Assembly (NCBI RefSeq): GCF_047663525.1
Contig: NC_092593.1
Location: 29,662,501-29,726,500, forward strand
Source of the DNA: Anas platyrhynchos
Taxonomy: Eukaryota > Chordata > Aves > Anseriformes > Anatidae
Direction: 5' to 3'
Length of the DNA stretch: 64,000 nt
Shown here: positions 51,473 to 63,300 of the stretch, piece by piece
Position numbering within the stretch: the stretch's first letter is position 1
Layout: each line of letters starts with the position of its first letter
Position numbers and translations under genes: made by a program
Notes under the pieces: model-generated
What the model was told of the DNA's origin: nothing
The model's database searches: none
What the model saw: the letters and a program-made list of their open reading frames with translations, nothing else

Positions 51473-52831
51473 GGGAAAAAGGCGGAAAAAATAAAAACAG
51501 CAAAAAAGCAAAAGACAAAAAAGCAAAAAAAAAAAAAAAGAAGAAAAAACAGAAAAGGCAAAAAAAAGCAAACAAAAAAAAAGCTAAAATAAAAGCAAAA
51601 AAGGCAAAAAGCAAAAAAGGCAAAAAAAATAAAAACAGCAAAAAAGCAAAAAAAAGACAAAAAAGCAAAAAAAAAGCAAACAAAAAAAGCTAAAATAAAA
51701 GCAAAAAAGGCAAAAAAAAGCAAAAAAAAGCAAAAAAAGAGAAAAAAGATAAAAAAGGCAAAAAAAGCAAAAAAGGCAAAAAAAAGAAAAAAGCAAACAA
51801 AGCAAAAAAAAGCAAAAAAGGCAAAAAAAGCAAAAAAGCAAAAAAAGGCAAAAAAACAAAAGCAAAAACAGTGAAAAAAGCAAAAAAACGGCAAAAAAGA
51901 AAAAAAAGCAAACAAACAAAAAAAGCAAAAAAAAAGCCAAACAAAAAAGAAAAAAAATGCAAACAAAAAAGAAAAAAAATGCAAACAAAAAAGAAAAAAA
52001 ATGCAAACAAAAAAAAGCAAAAATAAAAGCAAAAAAGGCAAAAAAAGCAAAAAAAAGCAAAAAAGATAAAAAAGGCAAAAAAGGCAAAAAACCAAAAGCA
52101 AAAAAAGTGAAAAAAGCAAAAAAAAATGAAAAAAAGCAAAAAAAAAGCAAACAAAAAAATCAAAAAAGCCAAACAAAAGCAAAAAAAAAATCAAACAAAA
52201 AAAAGCAAAAATAAAAGCAAAAAAGGCAAAAAAAGCAAAAAAAAGGAAAAAAAAGAAAAAAAGGACAAAAAAGCAAAAAAAAAGCAAAAAAGGCAAAAAA
52301 AAGAAAAAAGCAAAGCAAAAAAAGCAAACAAAGCAAAAAAGACTAAAAAGCAAAAAAGCAAAAAAGGCAAAAAAAGAAAAGCAAAAAAAGTGAAAAAAAG
52401 CAAAAAAACGGCAAAAAAGCAAAAAAAAAACAAACTAACAAAAAAAGCGAAAAAAAGCCAAACAAAAAAAGCAAAAAAAAAAAAGGCAAACAAAAAAAAG
52501 CAAAAATGAAAGCAAAAATGCAAAAAAAGCAAAAAAAAGCAAAAAAAGAAAAAAGACAAAAAAGGCAAAAAAGGCAAAAAAAAGAAAAAAGCAAACAAAG
52601 CAAAAAAAGCAAAAAAGGCAAAAAAAGCAAAAAAAGACTAAAAAGCAAAAAAAGCAAAAAAAGGCAAAAAAACAAAAGCAAAAAAAATGAAAAAAGCAAA
52701 AAAAATAAAGCAAGCAAACAAAAAAAGCAAAAAAAGCCAAACAAAAAAAAAGCAAAAAAAAAGCAAACAAAAAAAAGCAAAAATAAAAGCAAGAAAAGGA
52801 AAAAAAAAAAAAAAAAGGAAAAAAAAAAGGA
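51473..52831. repeat. A-tract/GC low-complexity array (1.36 kb)
   Basis: On the plus strand the sequence is almost only A-runs of 4-9 bases separated by gc, ggc, g or c. Cytosine appears mainly inside 'gc', and T is very rare. Longer phrases recur: a segment built around gtgaaaaaagc starts near 51,871, 52,107, 52,390 and (as atg) 52,687; aataaaagcaaaaaaggc recurs near 51,588, 51,698, 52,025 and 52,210; ataaaaacagc recurs at 51,491 and 51,629. This indicates a higher-order unit of roughly 240-300 bp. Long frames (KKAK-rich on plus, FCLF-rich on minus) are products of the repeat. Confidence 0.95.
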
Positions 52832-52859
52832 ATTAAAAGCGCCGGGGTCTTCTGGTCCG

Positions 52860-53310
52860 TGTGTCCCCTAAGCACCACACGGCACTAAGCAGCACTTGCA
52901 GCCTCTCCTTAAGCACCTCCAGGGGTGGGGAGTCCAACGTCTCACTAGGAAACCCGTAAAAGCCAGTCCAAGAGATCCCATCAAAATCAGTCCAAGTAAC
53001 TCTCTAAGACCCAATTTGGATTTTTAGAAATAAGACATTCTGTAATTACAGCACCAGATACAAAAAAAATCGCTCCACACAGTGTGCGTGCCGAATTCGA
53101 ATTGTAGAATAGCCCATGCTGGAAGGGACCCACAGGGATGGATCATCGAGTCCAGCTCCTGGATCCGCATAGAACCACAGAATCCTGTAATCATGAGGGT
53201 TGGAAAGGACCTTCAAGATCATCTGGTCCAACCATAACACCAGTATCACCTACTAGACTATGTCCCTAAGCACCACGTCCAACCAACTGTCCAGGCCACA
53301 GGGGTTATGT
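52860..53310 (-). repeat. CR1 3' fragments, two tails in tandem
   Basis: The plus strand shows two successive CR1 3' ends in antisense: 'tagaatagcccatgctggaa' with 'gggacccacagggatggatc', starting near 53,103, and 'gagggttggaaaggaccttc' with 'aagatcatctggtccaacca', starting near 53,180. Earlier text at 52,900-52,950 ('cttaagcacctccaggggtg') is also CR1-like. The copies are short and diverged. Confidence 0.85.
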
Positions 53311-56300
53311 ACAATTAAAACATACATATTTGTTAGACCTCTGATAAATAATTAACATATGCATCCCATAATTTGTTAAAATATGCAAGTGTTCCTGATG
53401 TATGCACAGTTGTTTCCACTGGTGGTCTTCCAGAGGTCTCTGGTGATCGTTGGTAGTCTTCCTCACTATGTTTGTTGATTGAACCCAGTTCTTGTGCATG
53501 CTCAAACCATCTCATTGTTTCTCATTTTGTTATTCCAACTTAGCTGTGCATACTAAATTAAGCCACGTACACATCCAAAGACATGCATACCATGAGTTCC
53601 TCACCGTTTCTTTCCAGGTACATTCTCCAGGCCTAGGTTATCTTGCCCCTCCTTCCCCTGTCCTGGGATACAATTCTGTATAGTCTTACAGATAAGGCTG
53701 ATTCTTTAGTGACTACGGTAGCATTAGTGTATGGTAGCAAAGTTTCTGGTCTTCTAGAAGACTAATTAGTCATAGTTTCTAACTAAACATAGTAAATTTC
53801 TGATACAAGCCAGGATGCCGTTGGTCATCTTGGCCCTGTCCTTGGCCATGCTGGGAGCACCCCTGCGATGGAGTTTCCTGAGGTTGGCCTTACAGATGGC
53901 TCATGGTGAGGTGCAATGGTCATCAGGCATCAGGGGGAAGGGATGCTGCTTACTTTGGGGTGCTACTTTATTTGGGGAGCTGTTTTTTTTAACCTGGTAT
54001 CCCAGGCTGGGGAGCAAGGGGAGGGTTGAGATGTGCAGAGACACCACCCTGCTGCAATTGCAAGTCAAAAATGCCATTGGGTAGTCCAAAGCTGCTTATA
54101 CAATGGGTATGAAAGGCCTGTACAGCTTCCTATCCTGGAAATAACCGGGAAAACTCAGGCATTTGCATCACAAATATGCAGGCCACTCCTGGTACATCAG
54201 TGCAGCAAGACTAAAGTTTCTGGAAAATGCTGTCCGATGGATGTTTGATGCTCCCTGCTCCCCACAAACTGCCCCACAGGTGAGCCCAGTAACCACAGCA
54301 CACACACAGTAATGCCAGGGCAAGCTAGTTCTGAGCTGCCTGATGGCCATGGGTCTGTCTGACTTCACCACATCTTGGGAAAAAAAGTTGTTGTGTGTCT
54401 GTCAAACCCTAGTTCCTTCTTCAAATGCTGTTCACAGTCTACCCACCTATAAAACAGAAGAGTGGTCTGTTGAGGTACAGCATGATTTTAAACACATGTA
54501 CCTGTTACTCTAGAATACTCAGAAATGGAAGGTGGATTCAAAATACAGCTCTGTCGACTGCAGAAACCTTTGGCTTTTCTTTAAAAGTGCTGAAGCAATC
54601 AGTAACAAAGATCTGAGAACAAACAATAGGCATCAGTTTCCTAGCTTACTGAGCTAACTGAAGCAGAATTTCTTACTCAAGTACTGCCTACAAAGTGAAG
54701 ACAAAAGATAGCAAGAATGTGTTTATTCAGGAGCAAAGCTCTGAGTTGAGGAGAAAGTGATTCCAGCTACTTCAGAACAATCTGATGGTTCCAAGTACAA
54801 GTGACCTAAGGAAAATGGGAAAATATTTTGCTTCACAGGCCAGGCAAAACTCATCTCTGATTAGGCACTATTATAAAGTAAAAGCACAGTGCAGGATATA
54901 TAAGGTGTGATAGCTGATTATATGGATAAAATGTAAGATCTTTGTGTGCCCTATCTCAGCCATGCCAGAACAGACTATCTGGGAAAAACTCCCTGGAACA
55001 AACCCTAAAAGTATGTTGTCCTATGCATAGTTAGACCTCAGTCCCTTACTTGAATAATTATCAGACAAACAGTGAAGTACTAAGTGTTCAGAAAGTTAAG
55101 ATTTCTTGAGGTGATTTTTTTTTAAACTGTTCTTGAAATAAAGTAGAATATAAGAGTGAAGACCTGGGGAGGAGCCAGCTTTAAAATTCTCTGATCCCAC
55201 TTCACATTCCCTGTCAAAACCAGGACAAGGCAATTAAAGGAAAGGAGAGCACAGGGTCCCCACCACCAGTGTCTCCTGCAGGTGAAAGACACCACTGCCT
55301 TCCCACCAGGCAATTTCCTACATCCCCTGTGCAACCTCCTTTGTTCTTGTCACGTTACATCCCTTAACAAAAAGGGAAAACTTGGCTGTTCCCGAGTGTT
55401 CATGCTGCTGCCAATTGTCCAGACCATGACTGGGAACCTAAGAAAGAAAATACTACTTTTCTGCTTGACCAGTCATGACCACTAACGTGTGAGACTGAAA
55501 TTTCAATAGGACTGCACACAGTCTGAGCTGCTGTGTGTTGTGATTGCCCACTTGTTTAACAGCCCAAACCTGCAGCTCACCTGAGTTGCTGCAATTGTGC
55601 ATTTTTTCTCACATCAGTTGTAAAAGGCAGCATTACCAGCTCTCCCATGCCAGCTCCAAGTCTCAGATAAAACAAAGCACAGACTGAGTTAGAAGAACAA
55701 ATCAGATTTAGGAACAAGAAGAGACACATTACAAAATAGATTCATCTGGTATAAAATAGATTTATCTGGTTTAGGCAGGGAAAGAGGTTGTTCTTATGCA
55801 GAGGAAGTCAAGTGGACCGCTTCCACGCTGACAGAGTAATTACACCTGGGCTCCTGAGAGCAGGTAGTTCAGCAGGAAGAAGTTGCAGGGAAGCGACTTG
55901 TCTCTTCCCTCAGCCTGACGCACGCATAAATTGATGAGATTCCCAGACAGACTGTGACTACAGGATCTGGTGAGCCTGGGAAGAAGAAAAGGTGTTGACA
56001 GCTTCTACATACAAGGGCATCAGAAGAAATCTCAGAGGAAGCAAGAAGACTGGGAAGAGGCTGCTCTGGGGAAGAGGGTTGTTTGTTTTGGAATCGTGGT
56101 TTATCTGGATTTCTGCCACCAGCTCTCTATGAAGCGTCTGCAATGCCTGAGAATGAATCTTAGGGGTTTTGTTAAATCTGACCTTTGGCATGCTCATTTT
56201 GCTAAAGAGGTAGTACCCTGAGGAGGCACAGATCAATTTAACTGAAGAATCAAAAGCCAGCAACCCACAAAGACTCCATGAATCCCTGTGGAACTAAAGG

Positions 56301-59300
56301 GAGGCACTGGAATTTTAAAAAGCATCCTAAGGCTGTAAAACAGATAGCTTGAGGTTTAGTCTCCAGATGTAGTCCTTTTGAGGACCTTGGACTTGATTTG
56401 TTATTAGAAGCTGGGCAAGTTGAGACGTTGTCACATGAGGTGAAACCAGGGAAAGAAAATATCTGAGTAAACCTGGCACAAACACAAGATGGCTGGTGAA
56501 CCGTGGAAGCAGTAGGAGCACTTACACATCTTTATACTGCTACGTTAAGAATCTCAGGCAGTCCTCCTGTCAGTAGAAAATTCAGCTGGCTACACAGTGT
56601 CAATTAAGAGACAAATCAGATTATCAAACAACCCAAGAAAAGAAGGGGGGGAGAGGGGGGTTGAAGATCCTACTGCTTTTGCTGCAGAACCCAGAAAAGG
56701 CACACCAGACTGACAGTCTGTAATCATTTCTTGAGACATAGGGAATTTGTGTTTCCCTTTCCTAACAACTAAACTTTTCTGAAGTGAAACAGATACAGAC
56801 CCTGTGGTTACCTTCCAAGAGCCAAAGCTGCTACAGTACATGAAATGCCCACTGGCTGTTCCTGTAAAATGCTCTTTTTCTGTTGCAAGAACAAAGTTTG
56901 GGAGTCTGAAATCCTCTTAGTTTTTTTTGGTGACTCTGACATTTATTAGTGTTTTTTTTTTTGTTGTTTGTTTGTTTTGTCCTTTACTGGGTCTCACAGT
57001 TTTAAGACTTTTTAAAAGATAACTGGAGGCCAAACAGTTTGCAGTTGTTCAGAATCCTAAAGCAAGGGTCGATTTTTATAAAAATCTCTATGGTATAAGA
57101 TTTGGGAAGTTTACAATAAAATCAATTCCTGAAGCAGAAATAAACATGCACAGAGTACCCCTTACCCTAACATCAAGAACTGCAACCAAACCACATCCAC
57201 TGAAAGCGCCTGAGACGTGGAAACAATGGCAGTGCTTGGGGAACAGCCTTCCCCTGAACATACCCTTGAAGTCTCTAATTCCCTCTCCTCCTTTAAACAG
57301 CTTCATGCTTGTTTGCCTTTTAAATTACTACCACCCCTTAGAAGTCAGGTTTTGCCTTTTGAGCTACTGCTCAATGTGGGATTTGGAATTTTGTCCAGCA
57401 ATCCCGCACATTTCAGATTACCATCAACCATCAAAGTTACTCTCAGCCCGTCAGGTAAACTTCAAAAGTAAGTGCAAATCACCACAAAGACAGGTTGGTT
57501 CTGAAGATCAGCAAGGATCTGGTGAGACAAACTACTGCTGTGCTGCAGTCCATTGCCTGGACATCGCATGTCCTGGTGCTGGCTGATCCTGCCTGCAGGC
57601 TTGCTGGGGCCTTTCCATCCTTAAGGGAACACAAAGATGCTGTGTCTCAGGAGTTCTGTGTGCAAAGCAGTGAAATGAGTTGCCTTTGTGAGTTATTTTA
57701 TCAGATATGAAGACATTTGATTGGTAAAACACACCTTAGATTGTTATTATGTCATGTGGAGATAACAACTGGACAAACAGAGCTGTGTGGTTTCGTAGAT
57801 AGATACTTCCTGCTGTTTTCAATCAGCTCATTACAGATTGTATACAAACCTTTACATATTTTCTCTTATCTTTACCAGCTTAAGAAAGTTAATGGAGGGA
57901 CTATTCAGAACTCTAGCACAAATTTGTTTTGGCCAGTTGTGTTTGGGTTACTGGATAAGATAAAACCACCATGAGCAGGCTGCAAACTGCAACATGTTTA
58001 CTCCATGCAGCGTTAATGGAAAGCCTTGATTGATTCAGTTAAATCAAGTAGAATTAGTTTTGCAATGAATAACCAACCATATGTTGCATGTTCAGATTTG
58101 TTTCTATCAAGAGAAACAGTTCCTTTTCAATTGATCAGTGTATTATATACACATCATGCCTGCAGTTCTGGTATGGATCTATCCTATCCACCCTGCCATA
58201 ACTGGAATCTTTCACAAGAGCTAGGTCTCAGCAGCATCACCTCATTCCCTTGACCCACACGTACCCCTGCTCCCCCCATCCCTTTGCCTACTTTTCAATT
58301 CTGGCTGTACACTAGTTTTATTTTCCCAACCTCTTCTACAGCTGTCCATGCTGGCTTTTATTTCTCCTGTAATTCAGGAAGGTTTGTCATTCAGAGCACA
58401 GCAGCACGCATCCATTTTTATCTGCTAGTTTTGCAAATGAGCTCAGCTTTTGAATTTTACTGAAGTGACCATCAAATTTCTTCTGCACAATGCAACTTCC
58501 CCATGTAATTTATATCCAGATTTCACACAGTTCAGGAAACATGTAACACTTCACATTTCACCAGCTCTCTATCCCCTGTAATCCTGTAAGCCTCTGGTGG
58601 TGAAAAACTGGTGAAGTTTCCTCAGTGGCTCATTTATGCCCATTTCCCCCCCCTCCTTGAAGTACAGCCATCACCATCACAGTCTAGCTCACTAGCAGCC
58701 CAGAGCTGTTTCACTGAGGTCTTCAAAGAAAGATCAAAATCTGACCATGTACAGAAGCAGAGCTGGGATTTCTTCACAGGCTGGTGGTTGGTTCCACAAT
58801 GGGAATTTTGGTCTTTTTCATGTGAGACCATAAAAGCTCTGCCCAGAATTATCATCCCTCCACTGGAAGTCGGTGCTTCACTTCAGATTTATGATGGGGA
58901 AAGGCCATCTCCCTCACGCTGTGCAGCAAGCCCTGCTCATCCCACACATTCACCTCTCTTATCCTTGCACGGCCCTTTCATTTTGCTGCTGTTCCCTGTT
59001 ACTGTAACATGGCTCAGTCATACCATGTTGTTGCCTTTTACATTGTGATTTCTTATTTTCTGTAATATTTTTTATACAGGAATATGCTAAGGCTCTTCTA
59101 AGAGTACTATTCTCTGCCCCACTCCTGGTTTGAAGGCACTGAGAGGTGTATGCATCTCCTCTGTATCTCTCCATTTGGCTCTAGGGGACTTCACAGTACC
59201 TGGAGACCCACAGATCATCCCCAGGGAGCCAGGCGTGTCTAGCACAGGCTGTGTGAATGCTTCAATAAATCAATAAGCCTCAATTAAAAGCATGCATGTT

Positions 59301-59400
59301 GCTGGGCTGATTAAGGACGGCTTTTGTAGGAAGGTTGTTCTGCACCTTGGCAGGAGCAGGATATCCTGGAACTCCAGCTGACGTCCATGCCCAGCCATTG
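53311..59400. other. Intergenic region between TRAF3IP1 and the AGR gene
   Basis: About 6 kb with no recognised exon on either strand. It includes the small CR1 piece at 53,800-53,880. Open frames up to 146 codons (57,146-57,586) have no recognised domain, no clear splice context and no start-region support. A short CT/GGGG-rich patch lies near 56,643-56,662, and a T/G simple repeat near 56,950-56,980. Confidence 0.7.
53800..53880 (-). repeat. CR1 internal fragment
   Basis: Plus-strand text 'ttctgatacaagccaggatg' followed by 'ccgttggtcatcttggcc' is nearly the same as 42,413-42,450 in the intact CR1, so this is a short ORF2-derived fragment in the same orientation. Confidence 0.8.
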
Positions 59401-59414
59401 TGCAAATACAGAGG

Positions 59415-59494
59415 TATAAAGGGACATTGCCTTACCTGGGCTGGGGGCAGAGACGGTGACAAGTACACTCCAAGGCATCAACGGGAGCCACCAG
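59415..59494 (+). promoter_or_regulatory. Candidate AGR gene TATA box and non-coding exon 1
   Basis: TATAAA at 59,415-59,420 is followed about 75 bp later by a good donor (ccaccag|gtgaga at 59,494/59,495). A first exon of about 50 bp could therefore splice to the coding exon at 60,197. Other upstream donors (cccag|gtgagg near 59,645; cacag|gtgagt at 59,922) are possible, so this is only a candidate. Confidence 0.3.
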
Positions 59495-60204
59495 GTGAGA
59501 GACCAGTTCCATGGAAGTGGCTTTTTAGGCTTGTTGTTGAGGAGGACCAGGCATTTCTTCCCCATCAGTACAGCTGCTCTTTGTGGGTGGGCTGCTGCTA
59601 GATTTAATTGCTGATGATTAGACCAGTGAACAGCACCCAGGTGAGGACTGCTTGGCCAAGCCAGATAACATACACAGAGATCTCATGTGTTGAAAAGGAT
59701 GGCGGGCAGGACTGATGGCACCTGCTGCCCCATGACTGTTTCAGCCTACTTTTCCCAAGTCACCCAGCAGGCTCCAGGTGCATTCAGACAGAGCTGACCT
59801 TACCTGCATAGCTCTGGTGGGAAGTAGGGCGGCAGAAGAGCTATCTGGGGCTCTGGCTGATCCATGCTGGGCTGAATATACAGACCACTTCAGAGTGGAT
59901 TGAGCAGCTTATCTCTACACAGGTGAGTGTTAGGAAAAATGCACACAAATGCTGAAATTCAGCAGCAAGGCAAGCTACAGAGTTAAGCAGTTGTTGCTGC
60001 TGTAGACAGATGCTGTTGTTTTCTGTTGGTGAGATCAACCAGCTAGACAAACCCTCAGATTACTTTAAACGTTCCCTAAGCTTTTGCTCTGACACCTGGA
60101 GGTAAAACTATTTCTAACAGGGAGATGAATGTTTTGGGGGCTTCTTTCCAGTATTTGCCAACTTCTGCCTGCCTGAGTCAACCCTTTCTCTCTCAGCCAG
60201 AAGC

Positions 60205-60343
60205 ATGCACAGCTTCCCATTACTGTACTCCCTCCTTGTCTGCAATGGCCTAATGGTAGCTGCACAGGAAAAGGTTCAGAAGCTGCCCAAAGAAGAGGAA
60301 GGGAGCCCTGCTCAGATACGCATCCCACAGACTCTCTCTCGAG
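60205..60343 (+). CDS. AGR1: AGR gene first coding exon
   Basis: 46 codons plus one base; donor CGAG|gtgagt. The acceptor before it is tctctctcag at 60,196 (or the AG at 60,200), leaving a few untranslated bases before the ATG, which has A at -3. Encodes the hydrophobic signal peptide, the linker with [10 protein letters not shown], and the conserved IPQTLSR. Confidence 0.92.
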
Positions 60344-63300
60344 GTGAGTGACCCGGACGCATGAGGCAGCCCTGAAGTAGTCGTATTTCCCCTGTCACAG
60401 CACCTAGCATGTACCTCCAACCGCTCATCCAAGCAGGATATGTTCTGAGAGCAGCAGCTGGGAGCCCTGTTGCATTCAGTAAGGGAGAAATCTTCATGCT
60501 CTGTACTTGGGAACAGGCACAGATTCTTTGCTCCAAACCTGGGCTAAGGATGGAGCCAGGAGCCAGACTGTTAGGCTGGCTGCTGATCAGCTTTTCAGAA
60601 GCTGCGCCCAACAGGCAGCCCCACCAGCAGCTCCTAACCCTCCCAAAGCACACTAAGTTGGCAGGAGGCTGCAGTCTCAGAGCCAAGCAGCAGCCAGCTC
60701 AGTCTTTCTGCTGTCCTTTTTCCTGCCAGCATCATAGGTCAGCAGGTACATCCCCTTTCCACGAGTTATGCAGCTCATGAGCAGGGCACTGATTGGAAGG
60801 GGTTCCAGGCTCACATCCAAGCTTTGCTCCATCAGGTGAGCACATCCAGGCACATCATGCCAAAAGCATGCTTGAATCTCTACCCACCCTAACGCCAGCC
60901 CATCAATCCCTTACTGCAGGATGCAAACAGGGAGCCTGGGTTGGCTTTTTGGGAGGGTGTTCAGGGAGGAACTCAGGGCCTCAGTTTATGATGGGCTGGA
61001 AATACCTGTCTGTAATCCTAATCCATCATCCGAAACCCAGGAAAGGTGGCACTTCAGCTCCCTCTCCCTGTCATCTGTTTCTTTATACCTTTCTGCTTGG
61101 GACTCTCCTGGTACCCACAAGAATTTGGAGGGTCTGGCTACCCTGTAGGAAGGGGTGTAGTTTGTGGCACCTGCACTCATGTGTGACTTTCAGCAGAATG
61201 TCCTCATCCAAACTGAGCAGTAAGTTAACTAAAGATTCTTTCAACAGGCTGGGGAGATGACATTGAGTGGGTGCAGACATATGAAGAAGGTCTAGCACGT
61301 TCAAAACACAGGTAATCCTCCATTCTTCCTATGCCTCGTCACACATTCAACAAAACAGAACAAAGCTGTGCTCTAACATGGTGCTCAGACTGGGCACTGT
61401 GCAAGCAGGGTTCACCTGTATGGTAGAGGCTGAAAAAGATTTTGGTGGGAGCTCACCTTCTGGGAGATCGTTTTCTAGGGCTGAGTCTCACATCCTTCTC
61501 CAAATCTTTTCTAATCTGCTGCCCTGGAGCAGCAGGTGGTTTTTCTAACATGCTCCTGGAGCAGCTCAGTGGTTTAACTCCTTACAAGTGCTGTTTGTAA
61601 GAGCCCTGAATTGCCTCCCCACTCCTTTCTTGCAATGTCGTTTCAGCAAGAAGCCACTGATGGTTATTCACCACTTGGAAGAGTGTCCTTACAGCCAAGG
61701 TGAGCAAAGCAAACCTTTCCAGACAACACTGGGGATCTAAATCTCTCAAGCCATACACATTCATGATGTGTTCTGTCACTGAGAAGGAAATCTCTCCATA
61801 CACCAGCATTTCAGTGTCCCAAGGACTAAATGCCTTCTGCATTTTACTTTACTACAACCAATTCCTCCAAGCTTTGTGAAACGCACATGTCAGAAAAGTC
61901 TTGCTTTACTGGTTGGTTTATGATCAACTTAAGATACTGCAAAACCATGAAAAGCAGTGATCCTTGGTTGTTGCTTTATTTTTTTTTGTCTTCCCCCACC
62001 CAAATAAAGCTTCTTTTTTTAAGCTTTGAGGAAGGCATTTGCTTCCAGCCCAGAGATCCAGCAGATGGCCCAGGAGGACTTCATCATGCTTAATCTGGTG
62101 GTAAGCTTGTAATTTAAAATATTAATCTAAATGTTTACCAGGGAGTGGAATAATCCATATTAATAGTAGAAATGGGTTCACTTTGCACCGTTTTGAAGCT
62201 GCATTTGAAACTCTCTGGTTTTCTGCTTCTCTGTGAATGTACAACAGGGTTTGTAGAACACCAGCACAGCTCCTCCGTGGAGAGAGGGCAGGGAGACTCT
62301 TTCATACACACACGTATTGGTATGGAAATACCATGCTGTATACTACAAACAAGTAATACACTGATAAAAGTTGTTTGTTTGCTTTTTCTTTAAAAAGTCA
62401 TCAAGCTTTCTCAGTCACCTGCCTGGTGTTTCTGTCCTCCCCAGGCATCTAACATGGGACAACTTGGACAGAACAGGGTAACTCCCCACTTGATCATACC
62501 AGAACTGAAACTAGCTTAGCTGGTTCAGTCCATTTCTAGCACTTGGAGGAGCTTTTTGCCAGTTACCCTTCACTAAAAGAGGTTATCTATCTGACAGCAT
62601 TCCAGCAGCGATGACAACATGGCACCCGATGGCCATTACGTCCCTAGGATCCTCTTTGTGGGTGAGTCTCTGGGTCCAGGGGAGAAATCACAATAAAACA
62701 ACCATCTGGCAGCATTTTGTCCTGTATGGTCCCCACTAAATTCATGTTGCTCCAAGTAATAGCTTACGTTCTTTTCAGCACTAAAGCTATGAGAAAAGCC
62801 CAGACTTTCAAAAGGAACATCTCATGTTGAGAAACCCAAATCAGGCCTTATTTTACATTACTTCTTTAGCAACTAAAGTCAAACATCCAAAAAACACTAC
62901 CACCTTTTTAAAGAAAAAAACAGGACCATGACAGGCTCATTCCACTGGTGGAAACAAACAGCATGTCACTCGTATTTACAACGAGCATACATCCTCTAAG
63001 AGTCTGGTCCTGTCTGTGACACTGTGCCACATCTGAACACAGCCCCTTACTATAAGCCTGTCCTCAGATGAATGGTGGGGGCTCTGTCCAAGCCTGGTGC
63101 TTCAAGATTACCTTTCGCTGTAAAAGCCCTCAGATTTTTCTCTTCCCTTATTATTTGCCATTGCCTCACTTCATAAACTGTGTATTACTAATGTCCTGCA
63201 TTTTTTTTTTCTCTCTCAAGACCCTTCTTTGACAGTTCGAGCTGATCTAACAGGCAAATACGGGAACAGGATGTACGCTTACGAACCAGAAGATATTTCG

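Noticed and set aside
51445-52871. Long open frames across the A-rich array (Phe/Cys/Leu-rich on minus up to 325 codons; Lys/Ala-rich on plus)
   Set aside because: They arise because A-runs with gc spacers contain almost no stop codons in several frames on both strands at once. No unique protein sequence, start context or splice sites.
57146-57586. 146-codon plus-strand open frame in the intergenic region
   Set aside because: No recognisable domain, biased composition or conserved motif; a neighbouring frame is also open. Most likely chance.
60793-61260. 155-codon open frame upstream of an AGR exon
   Set aside because: It lies in an AGR intron and crosses the true exon acceptor in another frame, with no family similarity.
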